A stretch of DNA of 64,000 bases from Cytophagales bacterium (GTDB taxonomy: Bacteria; Bacteroidota; Bacteroidia; Cytophagales; UBA9547): contig JAAFIH010000004.1 in NCBI GenBank assembly GCA_013297755.1, positions 1 to 64,000 of the forward strand. The letters are read 5' to 3'. Below, one piece after another: positions 54,001 to 58,800 of this stretch (position 1 is its first letter; each line of letters starts with the position of its first letter). Below the pieces are notes generated by a model that was not told where the DNA came from, searched no databases, and worked only from the letters and a program-made list of their open reading frames with translations. The position numbers and the translations under genes were made by a program.

Positions 54001-55017
54001 GATTCTGGTTATGTAGTTGGTGCTATCCAACGATCCATGAGTAGTCCTAGTGGCGAATATTTGTTTCCTGTAGGCAACGATACACAATATAGAGGTGCTA
54101 CAATTACCTTTGCAGGGGCAGCTTCTGGAGTAGGTTCTATTGCTGTACAGCCCAAAGATGGTATGCCAACTAATACACCTAATCAAAGTACTGTACTAGA
54201 TACCACTTTGCAAAAAGCTGGATTGGAGTCTGTCTTGCCCATTTATTGGAATGTAGATGCAACTAGCATAACTGGTGGAAATTACAATATAGCATTTGAT
54301 GCAAAAATTCCAACTGGAACTATCAATGCAACATCTGGGTTAGAAATAGTGAAACGACATACACCAGCCGACAAATGGGAATTGGTTGGTAATTCGGGTG
54401 GAGTATCATTTATCAATAACCAATTGAGTATTTCTCGCACAAGTCTTACTGGATTTTCGCAATTTGCAGTGGCTGGTTCTTGTAAGAATGTAAGTAATTT
54501 AGCATCAGTAAAACCTGTTTTATCAACCATTGCTGGTCCCGCTTTGATTGGCGATACCCTAGTGAGTGATATCACTGGCGATAAATATCAATGGAGTAGA
54601 AATGGCGTATTTATTACAGGTGTAAGTACACGCAAATATAAACCTACACGCACAGGCGATTATAGAGTTAGGGTTGTGCAAGGCGGTTGTTTTTCGGCCT
54701 TTTCAGAACCTAAAAATTACACATTCTTAGTTGGCACAGATAATATTAATTTCAAATCAAACAAAGCTATTTGTAATCTATACCCCAATCCAGCCTCTAA
54801 TACAGTATTTATTGAAATAGACGGGCTAGAAGCTACAAAATACAAAATTGAAATTGCAGATATTATAGGTAAAACCCATATTACTCAAAATTTTATAGCA
54901 AATGCTGCAGGCTTTTTGAAAGAAAAAATAGATATTTCGAGTCTTAAAAATGGTATTTATTTTGTAAATATTACTTATATGAATCAAAATAAAGTGTTGA
55001 AATTGGTAGTTGAATAA
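33079..55017 (+). CDS. Giant secreted adhesin-like protein: LamG, six FG-GAP propellers, TIG arrays, beta-solenoid, type A T9SS tail
   Basis: The protein has 7312 residues. A signal peptide (residues 1-20) is followed by a LamG-like domain (about 22-235) and three TIG/IPT-like domains. Next come six blocks, each with seven FG-GAP/VCBS blades carrying a DxDxDG-type calcium loop, hence six predicted seven-bladed integrin-like propellers and 42 loops; two TIG domains precede each later block. Block starts are near residues 430, 919, 1480, 2033, 2595 and 3153. A second LamG domain lies at about 3873-4090, then some 25 TIG domains to about 6190. A solenoid-like region with four VRVRG repeats follows (to about 6970), then an Ig-like domain and the type A sorting domain (from about 7235, LYPNPASNTVFIEI). 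A surface adhesin role is inferred. Heptameric DNA repeats inside the gene could shift frame. Confidence 0.88.
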   Translation: MKKVYTLLAITISFLVSIAQIPTSNLSLWLRADAGLTTSSGSNINSNWQDQSPNAISVTRQGTPLLIQNALNGKPVVRFPNTGNYFSTTNTAVTNLANITYYAVGKFSNTNSDMFYKDAQYGLYINSSSTARFYTRAFGSNELIYSNPNLVNNYFIYSGRYNGSTITGTLNTTVSSGLSFSSAMLSGGTLLIGVGNNWFTNGDIAELIIYNDALNSTQQQQVYDYLSSKYNIGIHPNAPQISNFGNFDAAFDASFLGTKVAASGFGSLGDQVTISGTNFAAVTQLFVNNISIAGFTINSNNRITFTLPDGLNYTGQDFTGKIKLVNSFGPGISSQDLQVIFSNSSPSTVINVARGGQFAIEGTDLSQITAISVGGINLPYIYNSVTKKIMVSLNTLVGIGNQTVRLRQGTVLGNKEYDLLDAINVVSSISAPTITSITPQAGGINSTFVISGTNFGASAGDNVVYMGAVQANVVSNTSTTATVQVPTGTSYDNLSLRNLNSGLQVEFSKPFVTTFLGNSSFELNTFSSPTSFNTGYYNGFFSATGDLNSDGKPEIITSHYNNNIITILQNVASNNTITSTSFQNYFILPSTSSQANQLCIKDFDNDGRLDVGVYCISGQVDIYKNISNGGTLSASSFATKVTFTMPLGGYAFDAGDIDADGKLDLVVAAFSATNTLYICKNQTTNNTIVGNSFANPVSISYGSNAYSFRMKIVDIDNDNFADVSIVNKNSSGLSTISILRNLATGTIFGSSFATPVTLNLTNTANSAAPDPALGFAWADFDNDGKLDLVASNPTQNQVSVFKNKSTVGTINNASFNERFDFPTSSNPYGVAVGDINGDGKVDIAVSSYGEAKVSLLRNQSTNGTITSASFANKQDYATTNVYNLNPIIADFDGDAKPEISTSNFYFSNLIFRNLITDPASITGFSPSSGLPLSRVTLTGSNFGDVAQVRMGTITGGAVLERNANSIVVRIPAGATTNLISLVNNSGTQATTSSNFIVTGVTPLAVITSVSPMAAPLGGTVLVGGSGFDATPSLNSIWFGATKMPVTNATTNQLTVSVTGGASSSKISYQNSFGLNEQWKLPFGYSFGGGNLTSGSFTNNALLNTGSTPYNVISHDLDGDGKPDLIATNWNNSTNQLSIYRNNSINNTINGSSFATGFGLSGYTASNSFQTSVGDLDGDGKPEILLPFYNTGFFTIFKNNSSTTTLTANSFTKNDIQVLPTGYGSYGSAIADIDNDGFNDLIFSSYLSAGIFIYRNLGNGRLDASGFQFTNFWATGGNPSKIEISDFDGDGRKDIVVGNTATTYLSVFRNNTSITGSINLATRVDLQTSNNPYGVTFADLNSDGKPEIISTNYNTSQVSVFQNNCPLTTITAASFLRMDLSSTANGNPYGIHVGDLDGDGKPEIVVTNQSVAQYAIFKNNYLSGNITSSHFSRFDINNVQFQSGVEIADLDLDGKQEIVMANTNANTLHIYKNQIGNGSIPTITGFTPTSGEALTTFVTVSGNGFTSVSGVTLGNIPAASFSVINPNTLVLRVPNTTLVGKIGVANQFGSVGLSSADFTVTGAAPVPRITNITPYSATFGTNVVITGSGFNNTPASNLVQFGAMQASVTGANTTSLNVNVPTGATFEDVRVTNLLSGLQGESFKPFVTTFPNSGTITGATFAPSVDIPADFRVYHTLLADLDNDGKNDLISANYWSNQISVFRNTGTGSNLAAQFANRQSFATGSTAYKLSTGDFDSDGRLDVIVVNYGAGSVSVLRNISSLGGISFADKVDFFVGTNPTSVEIADLDKDGALDFVVSHQNSLFFTVYKNNNITGTITSNSFGSRLDIPNDNNSYGLAVGDLDKDGLPDIAIGSQINSNIRIFKNISSGGNINFNSSVNRLSPSITYDIKIADIDGDNNLDIVSASNNSFAVSVFRNNGILNTITASSFATGVNYDVNSGVLYLALSDIDGDGKVDITATTNGIQDVSVFRNTATPGTIDASSLANRTIFKSSSTNNYIHTIGDVDGDGLPEIIVPQYNSSTINIFKNLTSPAPSITGFAPTSGQAGVDRVTLTGTALATVNRISIGGGITQNIISATNNTLVFRLPASATTSQIMAQNGFGMSSTSTGTFTISAPYPYPSISGITPIYAASGAAISISGQYFGTGAGQNVVYFGASQGTVTGFSANSVIASLPTGATYDAVTLLNRQTSLTGANYLQIPSTTFTGATTINGNTLSNRIDISTSQSSRTSSVADFDGDGRNDIVIGQSSQVIVFRNISTSNTLAGSGSFTNSTYSIGGSPREIITADIDNDGRIDIITSNQNSNSFSILKNISSGAGNIAFSTRVDVPTTQSSTNNALSVADMDLDGFMDVILYEVVTGANRITIYRNSGSVGTVTAQNFVEQYSLPLGTNSIFDIEIADLNGDNFPEIAVGFQTTSNNVYIYKNNSQAGFLNMALPTIFSTGIGSIYNLTAADFDNDGKRDLAIGHYWGTFTDLKFFRNTSTNNSISGTIFDFNHGSAIYFNTANAGDIDGDGRIDLVVTDSYSPGALKIFRNTSTAIGINQNTFAQSVSYPLFGNNGDGIVHIADLTSDGRPEIIQFSTSNNLSIWRNQISEIPTITGIAPNPAVAGVSQLTITGTGLQNTFSALFANGASVTSISGSTPTSVVVRLPALAQTGVVSITNITGGLATSPQVLTITAFPYPTITSIIPNRAEVGNAIVINGNNFDPTPSNNTVYFGGVKAAITSATISTLGVNVPQSADYDNIKVINNVNKLTSEFGFDFTPTFTGMTTILSSIYATKVDPALFSNSDRVMTGDLDGDGKLDLVTGSSSSSFVSIYRNTSNAGTWTGTSLATRIDLNIGFSSIRDIELADFDLDGRLDIVVLEGGSNNIIVLKNNSSVGNIVFSATPSATLPAGASVYSLAVADFDLDGNTDIAAGGYFSANIFIFKNLGIVNTITNSSFASPVSFNYSWGYSADLDAGDLNGDGYPDLVSANGIGYNNFTIFENRGLRGSLAFRTPVDYNTTQPFGVKIADLDNDGRLDILVSNINTNISIYKNNLVNTTITTTSFGNAGVGVTYSANSANRGVDVADMDGDGLADILVSNFNNPGSVSMYRNRGGSISGTSFSPKVDVTTGISPYGIQAVDMDGDGRTDIVSSNTSSNNLSIIRNNLSTFPTATGFNPTTATAFNIISIAGFNLNSINQVRFGTGSTALITILGATSILAQVPLNATSGQVIVTNSQGVSSTAPGVFTMIPVAFPTITGINPLSATLGDAIQINGNNFSTILGNNQVFLGAVVATVTSAAVNQLTVTVPPSADYGLISVLNRESNLQANYSIPLRNTFGGSGTIIGSSFANAVNFTGVLNSPYFSFQKDLNGDGKPEILVGNSTGSYITIFVNNASGNTVTGTTFSSFNISMPFGYSIHINADDLDNDGKPDLVVVDYTNGRVAVLKNNYAGGALTAAAFGTPFLFTTGTNPHTAAIGDVDFDGFNDIVIANATSNNISVFKNNATLGVINANSFAAKQDFTVATTPVEVLLSDLDNDGRLDIVSSNESGNSLSILKNITSRGIVNAGSFASVVNYTTPYTGYGLGIGDFNNDGKPDILSASRTNAFVMLFQNNTTGNTITGTSFSRTDIAAPVYSYRNAKIADFDGDGKNDFTVPTGFNQISVYRNVSTGVGLNVNSFAASVNYATQNWPWGLSVGDLDGDFKPEIVSVNQNSSSISVFKNLQTSANPVITSFNPSSLLQGQPFTVNGSNFAGITSLQVNGVNSPFSIINASLIVATVTGNGTTGLISVNGFNGSAVSATNLIVIPILIPTITGFNPTSALPNAVVSVFGNNFVSITGISISGVNSQFSIVNSQLITITVPSAITGKASIINYSGQTQSLSNLHIITNAGADFGRMAFFDGINNYVTIPNAGNTLESTNFTFEAMIKRSRISAPNGQDRLLMSSNFNGLGVYFENNRLTFGKIGVSQVSTNNPISDTVWHHVAVSYNGSVAKFYYDGIFDSQQAFTQTFNSSNGTYSIGSRSSSEYFQGRIDEVRIWNVERTITGIQANKCAEINGTEPNLVAYYRFNENANSTSVTDASPSGLHATALNFTLPAERPISTAKCYQAATVSGLSPNPIVGNGANILTLTGTGFTDILAVRLGNLNLPNFTVSGNTIAVLIPTTVTNTNIIVVNGTETSTSTGILTVTGLIPTFTSITPNAERRGRTITLSGTNYNNISFFGLGNTNSQFSILNSQLIIATVPGNASIGAGVLTITNLAGNGFSNFTVSGTPSPSVTGVSPAAAINGNTISVSLDEIEFLQSPITIGGTTLTNFTLSGNNLSFEVPLSATTGHVRVRSLYGGVSPTVAGSLLTILPPPSISDFGAVATGAKLASSGCGGLGELVTITGNGFSAGTTDVTMNNFNVLNPTVTSLNMIVLRVPDLSGSPAQNLTGKFKITTPAGSITSIQNMVARFCAATPTTTLGIKNGDDFEVTGNDMINVSAVSVAGISASFNTNANKLTVIVPNNAPSGFVPVSIAQGSYLFTFPFNFFIFPKPTISGILGSPALIGSTISITGFALTSTSGIAFNGANQTVVSNMNDNLVTLVVPVGAQNGNLSLTAAGGTAVSPTPFIVAPSISGVNPTAAGVGQSVSLTGSGLAAVSQVFINGMLASISSKTATRIIISVPNGATSGDLTARITGYTTPGIFFRVIPAPTITDIQPASAIAGTILTISGTGFSASGINTLSFNNTGSATGTIIGDNLMLVEVVENASSGYITLSNLGGNTTSSIQFLAQPSLTGNFNPLGMGAGATITIFGKNLFNPTLVTFDNNIATSFSYQSPTHIIAVIPNISSLTPLQVKVTTDGGTSNVVLYTIAGAPSISSITPGSGKMGDVITVNGDNFSLTSNTVLVNGANANHVALSKTVMLVTVPGNCTQATGNIQVQNVGNQFLSAPNNFANSPSNFAVIPSFTAIRNICDLSSVTSAVQGALLRIEGANFITGNTQVFFNTGLGNISTGFGICSGQFTSFSNGLAFVWVPNTATTGNVTVKTNGGTSSPIFLTIIPPPIISGFSPLSGVAGTVITISGSEFYTVSGIAVNNIAAPFTQLSQTSIVATITGTMSKGKVSMTATGGSASSNVDFAPTPVITSISPTEAPVNSFIDLIGTNLYGASNINFAGNNATNWTDGLTSTSVRVPINAVSGIISYTNAGGTAVSPIAFTVSTILGMSTNTGVAGTLITLTGNGLTSASNFSFNSTSQFPVITTVLGGVVVSVPGAATFGAITLHFPNGGSTSFGQFRPTPVITSISPNTHGTDQFVQINGTNVWDMIGADFGGVTSNNLGFNTGSNAALIVSRNNVKVPTNGLTGLVTITVAGGGIATSPSTFTVISISGVMPGTVLGGDMITISGANLDNASEVNIGGLASQFSILNSQLITATVPNNISNAQIIVFKGGGFNDSFSLNLPNASISGITPSSGPIGTIITINGANFTAARGVQLYNPLYTPFAYAINYQVISPTRMVATVTGNGISGNVRVIGQNNTIASGPLFTMPPVLNTLPNPGVLPAGQTVVLNGGNLTAPTTINVGGINVPVTNYGANSISFVMPTLVGNNILTVGNSAGVSTVNFGFLSITSISTTSGFAGNTVSIVGTGFFNVGNTTISVGNTKFNAVTSIFSVESPTIIVATTPANAGNGKISVEVGGYSVESPVSFFPRPVITGFTVINGVDATTARLGSTVSVIGTNLNNVNSITLGGSTNAYSFTLGCTTGNDGLSLFPLCVPNNANSGIIFASNGTFTATFAGFNFLAPPGTISGVAAVPGNQVTINGANLNSVTGVGFDGNEALAFTQLSPTQLTAIVPFTATLSGTTQVRTLGGNTSSSYTAPPIITALSKTQGAVGIGLNVSAMNISGINQVIFPVGITATGTNFSNNISVNVPAGATNGFVAIRNEAGLGTSPINFDVLPMPTISGISPSNGGEGTTVLINGTNLDLITGVFFGNGLQSATFTVISPTQIQATAPTGVLTGAIHITNNAIYPTSIISPTTFIGSPVFTSVINTSNGNAPYIGRAGESIQINGANFTSPFKVFFNGTQAITTNFVNASQVTAVVPVGATSGLINVSTTGGDFQTNESFSVVNFVNAPVAIITNSCAGQTFRVNYTVSGIFPADNVFYVDIMNGATLAVTSVGTRTANNSGFVSAIIPSGLAGNYTARIRASSALKNYGLTSTGSNTFAITNINNWLGYTNNWSTFTNWGCGVLPTSQSYVTIDNSPIGGNQPTIFGSATAGTVEVNGGQLTMTSAGILTFFNDLKLSSTAAYQAHPTSFTLINGANATVVSAVGHAEVGNITIGTSSKLTLGSPLKVKGSFVNNVNTSYYASYYYGWYFIYGFNSNGHAVTVEGSNFQTVGNPGFYATLFDELVLNNNTSGAGVALAGPVQVKCKLINYGIFNANNFLTEFVNGPCSPQLIAQSPNTTFDNIVFNNTLTAVNITRPIRVRGNFTRATGALGVTMPSGSAIEFVGTSAPQMIESAGQPLQFNDFKIDNPLGVTLSTTPGSDLQISGNFINNGSFTDATNTVSFSGANVTIGGTGEFNLNKVELTPTSTVTLKRSVRVRGFFKSKGGFDAGGQTITFNAPSGVQTIESTNPARLSGIEIVSTSVVTTSSNININGNFDNAGKFVATGNTGFDGTSLKTIAGTGLYEFANVSVTNAGVNIASSVAISGDLTTNGALTSATNTELTFAGTNTNISGNTEPQLANININTSAGVTLNRGVRVRGNFKSKGTLTPNNQTVTFDANGGQTIESPKLVSFSGVNITPTAQVITSAPLALDGSLTNAGLYSTNQPTVLNGSGAQTIAGTGSFNFQSISNNNSSATDSVKVLAPIQLSGNLANNGKLFSSSDIQFNGSTQTISGTVEPVLTNLELAPSASVALTRSVRVRGNFKNNSATNGLQASAPVTLEGNSVQSITGTASTIFADLNMNNNAGIVATQPLEVSKINIQKRGRVVVPNASPLVVSSTANNAITRTDSGYVVGAIQRSMSSPSGEYLFPVGNDTQYRGATITFAGAASGVGSIAVQPKDGMPTNTPNQSTVLDTTLQKAGLESVLPIYWNVDATSITGGNYNIAFDAKIPTGTINATSGLEIVKRHTPADKWELVGNSGGVSFINNQLSISRTSLTGFSQFAVAGSCKNVSNLASVKPVLSTIAGPALIGDTLVSDITGDKYQWSRNGVFITGVSTRKYKPTRTGDYRVRVVQGGCFSAFSEPKNYTFLVGTDNINFKSNKAICNLYPNPASNTVFIEIDGLEATKYKIEIADIIGKTHITQNFIANAAGFLKEKIDISSLKNGIYFVNITYMNQNKVLKLVVE
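35836..44211 (+). repeat. Five long in-frame repeats (TIG-TIG-FG-GAP propeller), period about 1.67 kb
   Basis: Repeat starts lie near 35836, 37518, 39178, 40865 and 42540, with the array ending near 44212, so each unit is 1660-1690 bp. Each encodes two TIG domains and seven blades with DxDxDG-like loops. A sixth, first propeller (about 34610-35835) has the same seven blades. The units are diverged at the DNA level, unlike a recent duplication. Confidence 0.85.
44562..44589 (+). repeat. Degenerate 7-bp tandem repeat inside a TIG domain
   Basis: Four units of TTCTCAA, two of them with a base change, encode the end of a TIG domain (SQFSIVNSQLI). It is the degenerate relative of the perfect arrays at 45705 and 49224. 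Confidence 0.75.
45705..45732 (+). repeat. Perfect 7-bp tandem repeat (4 units) in coding sequence
   Basis: Four exact TTCTCAA units. Because seven is not a multiple of three, the array is read in rotating frame as SQFSILNSQL. Gain or loss of one unit would frameshift the 7312-residue protein gene about 58% of the way along. Confidence 0.9.
49224..49251 (+). repeat. Perfect 7-bp tandem repeat (4 units) in coding sequence
   Basis: Four exact TTCTCAA units in another TIG domain of the same gene, read as SQFSILNSQL. It shares the flanking bases TTAAT on its 3' side with the 45705 array, so the two can also pair for recombination. Confidence 0.9.
52411..53741 (+). repeat. Four in-frame VRVRG solenoid repeats
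   Basis: The motif (S/G/P)-(V/I)-R-V-R-G-(N/F)-F occurs near 52411, 52761, 53241 and 53727, spaced about 350, 480 and 486 bp. Between copies are GGQT(I/V)TF, QTIES and GTGxFxF motifs. The pattern suggests a long beta-solenoid stalk before the sorting tail. Confidence 0.6.
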
Positions 55018-55037
55018 TGAATAAAGTAAGATAGTAT

Positions 55038-55081
55038 GATAGCCAATCGCCCATTCGCCCTCGTTTTAAACGGGGGCTATC
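55038..55081. repeat. Nested inverted repeat after the giant gene
   Basis: GATAGCC (55038-55044) pairs with GGCTATC (55075-55081), and inside it GCCCTCGTTT pairs imperfectly with AACGGGGGC. It lies just after the stop at 55017 and belongs to the palindrome cluster that fills this gap. Confidence 0.55.
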
Positions 55082-55115
55082 AATCTCATTTGTTTGAAAG
55101 AATGGCGATAGAGAT

Positions 55116-55365
55116 AATCGTTTGTAATGATTACAATAAACCCAATCGCCCTCGTTTGAAACTGGGGCGGTTGAGACAATCGTTTTCAACGATTTAATAA
55201 ACAAAAAAAGTTCTTTTTTAAGCCTCTCCACAGGGTTTTTGGGCCTCTTGCTGTTCGTGATTTGTAATCACGAACTCTTATCATAGGTTTTTTAAACCGT
55301 TTTCAAATCTACTATTTTTGGATTGCAAATCATATAATACAGATTCCAGATTGCAAATCTGGAAT
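55116..55365. repeat. Cluster of REP-like palindromes
   Basis: Several palindromes share a stem-loop with a three-base loop: AATCGTT-TTC-AACGATT (55178-55194), GTTCGTGATT-TGT-AATCACGAAC (55253-55275) and ATTCCAGATT-GCA-AATCTGGAAT (55343-55365). TTGTAATGATTACAA near 55119 and GATT-GCA-AATC at 55321-55331 are related. The common core is GATT-NNN-AATC with variable outer stems. This is the layout of REP sequences mobilised by RAYT transposases, though none is encoded here. Confidence 0.65.
55191..55248 (+). repeat. Direct repeat in intergenic region, copy 1
   Basis: A segment of about 57 bases running GATTTAATAAACAAAAAAAG, then TTCTTTTTTAAGC and a GGGTTTTTGGGCCT end, repeated at 55370-55427. 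Each copy directly follows a palindrome, so palindrome and segment form a composite unit. Confidence 0.8.
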
Positions 55366-55369
55366 AGCT

Positions 55370-55427
55370 GATTTAATAAACAAAAAAAGTTCTTTTTTAA
55401 GCTCCTCATTGGGTTTTTGGGCCTTTT
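55370..55427 (+). repeat. Direct repeat in intergenic region, copy 2
   Basis: Second copy of the segment at 55191-55248, differing mainly at the short stretch before GGGTTTTTGGGCC. It follows the palindrome at 55343-55365. Confidence 0.8.
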
Positions 55428-55473
55428 AAACAACCTCAATGGTCTTAGCGAACACTAAGACTAGTGAGGTTTG

Positions 55474-55620
55474 GTTAAGCTCCCTTCGGGGGTTTGGGGG
55501 CTTTATTTCGTGCATTCGTGGCAATAAAATTGCTAATATCGCAATTTCCTTTCTGGGGTTTGGGGGCTTTTAAAAAAAATCCTATTTTCCCCCTCCATAA
55601 GGAATGAAGGGTTATGGGTG
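55474..55620. repeat. Copy of the G-rich composite repeat
   Basis: It contains AAGCTCCCTTCGGGGGTTT, then GGGGGCTTTATT, CGTGCATTCGTGGC, a second GGGGTTTGGGGGCTTTT, and the AAAATCCTATTTTCCCCCTCC part with an eroded end. The order of parts differs slightly from 60656-61150. AAGC(T/C)CCC can pair with GGGGGCTT ahead of T residues, so a terminator-like fold is possible. Confidence 0.7.
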
Positions 55621-55790
55621 CAATCTTAGAGAATTTATTAAAATTCTTACATTCTTAGCGTTTCTAAAATTCATACATTCTTGGTTTTAAAAAATGTGTT
55701 TTTTAAAAAACAGGTTTATTGCAAAATTTCTTAAATTCTATCTATAAGTAGATTTTTAGTTAAATTTTTTTTAAAAAATCTCAAAATATC

Positions 55791-55802
55791 CCCTACTTAG
55801 GG
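55791..55802. promoter_or_regulatory. Palindrome CCCTACTTAGGG upstream of the 1590-residue protein gene
   Basis: CCCTA-CT-TAGGG is a perfect dyad 62 bases before the ATG at 55865, followed by a T-run. It could be an operator for a dimeric regulator, or a short terminator-like hairpin ending transcription from upstream. A related ACTTAGGG core occurs in the hairpin at 20098-20118, which argues for a repeat rather than a gene-specific site. Confidence 0.35.
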
Positions 55803-55864
55803 TATTTTTTTTATGAAAAAATGGTTGGAAATTTGCAGAAAATTAAAACTATAAAATATAGGTT

Positions 55865-58800
55865 ATGAAAAGTTTATTAAATATAATTTTGAAATTATTA
55901 CTGAATACTAAAAAAATATTTTATTTCAAGAATATTTTATTGATTTCTTTTTTGCTATTTACAATACAAGTGAAGAGTATTAACTTACCTACTATTGGCA
56001 CAATTACCAATGACAAAATGCTTATCAATAATGATAACAATTTTATAATTGTTACAGGAATTTCAGATGGCGATATAGCTCTTAATCAAACTGTAACCAT
56101 GACAGCTGTATCTAGTAATACATCTATTTTGTCTGTTACTTCAGTAAATTATACAAACCCAGATGGATTTGCTGTGATTAAAATTAAAGAATTTGGAGTT
56201 TCTGGGAGTGTCACGCTTACAATTACAGCAACTGATGCTGATGGACCAAAAGTGAGTAACTTTAGTATTGCTATTGGTGATTTTTATCAAAAAGGTGTTC
56301 GATTTCAAATTCATGATTTAGTTTATTGGCAAAACTTACTTCCGTTTAACGATACTCCATTGCTTGATTCTGTGATAGCATCTGTAAACTCACCGACAGA
56401 TAACGAAATTTGGAATAGATTGCCACTATCAGTTGGTCTCGCAAGTAGCAATGATAAGGATGATTTCTGCACAATGGCTTATAAAGGATATATTAAACCT
56501 ACAATAAGTGGAACATATACGTTTAGTTATGAAGGGTTTGATGATTCTAAGTTTCAAATTTTTTCTTCAGCAGACTATGATCAAATTCCAATAGGTAGTT
56601 TTTATAGAAGTACTTTAATCAATCAAAATAGCTCGACAACCACAACTTCTGTTAACTTAACAGCTGGTCAGACTTACTTGTTTTATGCTACCAATTATAA
56701 ATTTTTAGACAATTATTTTAAAATAAATTGGACATATCCTGGCCAGAACTTGGTTACTCCAATGAGTGGCAATCAAATCTTGCCTTATTTATTTAATTCA
56801 AATCCATTAAATGAACCACTAAATTTACAAGTTGTTAGGTATAGTAAAGATGCAGTGGAATTAAGATGGAACTCAGTTACTAATGCTGGTATAAATTATA
56901 AAGTATATTTGAATGATAAGGTTTATTTTACTACAACAAATACTATTATTATTACTTCTTTAACTTCAAATACATTTTATTCTGCAGCTGTTTCTATATT
57001 GAATGAAAACAAAGTTGAGTCATTACCATCTATCGTAGTAAATTTCAACACACCAACAATAGAAAGTATTTTACCTAATCCACCTACAATTTCAGCAAGT
57101 ATATTAGATGATGTTGCTATTGTTATTACATTTTCTGGTGCAGCTGATCCAAGTGGTATTTATGGGTATAATATTTATGTAAATAATCAAATTAATAAAC
57201 AAATCTACCCTGCTAATTCAACTACTATACTTGGCTTATTACCTTCTACCAATTATAATATCCAAATAGAATCTGTGGATGGCAACTATAATGTGTCTGC
57301 AAAAAGTAATAATTATGTGATTACAACCAATACTTTTGACTATACATCAACACCTACAGGAGCAAAAAAAGCGAAAGTTACTTTTTTTCAAAATTATATT
57401 GCTAGAAACGAAGGAATTGGAATTAACAATGAATGGGATAATGGCAATTTGTATACAACCTCTATGCTCGGAATCCATCAAGATCTGAAACCCTCAAATG
57501 TTGTATTAGGAACATTAAATGCAAATTCAAAAAGTTTTGCAAATGATATGATTGGAAATAAGCCTACAACATATGGAAAATATTTGAATTTTGCAAATAG
57601 TATAGGGGCATATTGTACCATTTCTATTGGCACAAGCATAGGTAAAGATTGGAGAGATAACTCTACATTGACAGCTTTGAATTTCTTAGAATATATAGCT
57701 GGAAATTCAAGCACAACTTATGGTGCAATAAGGGCATCTGAGGGGTTTTCTAGTTCACTTCTTACTATTTCTAAAGGTTTAATAATCAACTTAGGTACAG
57801 AAGTATGGGGTGGTGCTTCAACTTTAGGAGGTGCAAATCATAATGCTGATGGTTTCGATAATTATGCAGTATATGGACCTTGGGCGAGGTCGATGGCAAG
57901 GGCTTTTAAATCTTCGCCCTATTATGATTCTACAAAAATTAAAATTGCATACTCTGGAAGAGAAATATCTTTAGCAGATAGTTATGGGCTTACACAGACT
58001 TTATATACGTTGCAAAATGGAGAAGTAGCAGGCTCTGATAAAGTTGATGGGATGTCTGTCAGTGGTTATCAACAACCAAATTATGTTGAATCTAACGGTC
58101 CATTATGGGATCAAACAGTAACGGGAACATGGATAGACCAAGAGGCTAGGTTAAAACAATTAGAAAAAAACATTTCACAAATAGGTATTACAAAAGATTA
58201 TATAGAAACTATGACAGGATACATAAAGCCAATTTACATTTATGAAGGGAATAATATAAATTTTCAAAATTCTAAACCAGGTCAGCCTATGCAAATGGTA
58301 GATTTTTATAGCGAAATGATAATCAACGGGGTTTCAAATCCCAATATTTTTACTTTACAAGGTGGGCTATGGGGTATTTTGCAAGATAATTATACCAAAA
58401 AATTGCCTCTATATGATATGATAAAGTTATATAATACTCATACAAAAGGGAATGTTTTACAAAGTCAATTTCAAACAAGTCAATACATAAAGGATTACAG
58501 AAATAATGAAATTAATATTGATCCAGTAAATGTGAAATGTTATCAAAATGGAAATAAATATGCTATTTTATTAATGAGTAGAGATTTTAAAAACGATTAT
58601 GCTGTAGAATTAAATATGCCTAATGGTTCATACTCTGCTACTGCTAGTAGATTTGAAATTTCTACAACAACAGAAAATTCTCAAATACAAGTAATGACAA
58701 CAGTAAATATGAATTTTAGTGCTACATCTGTAGTGCATGTGCCAAAATATGCCATGGTTGTAATCACATTTACGGGGCCTCAAATAAACTTACTTCCTGT

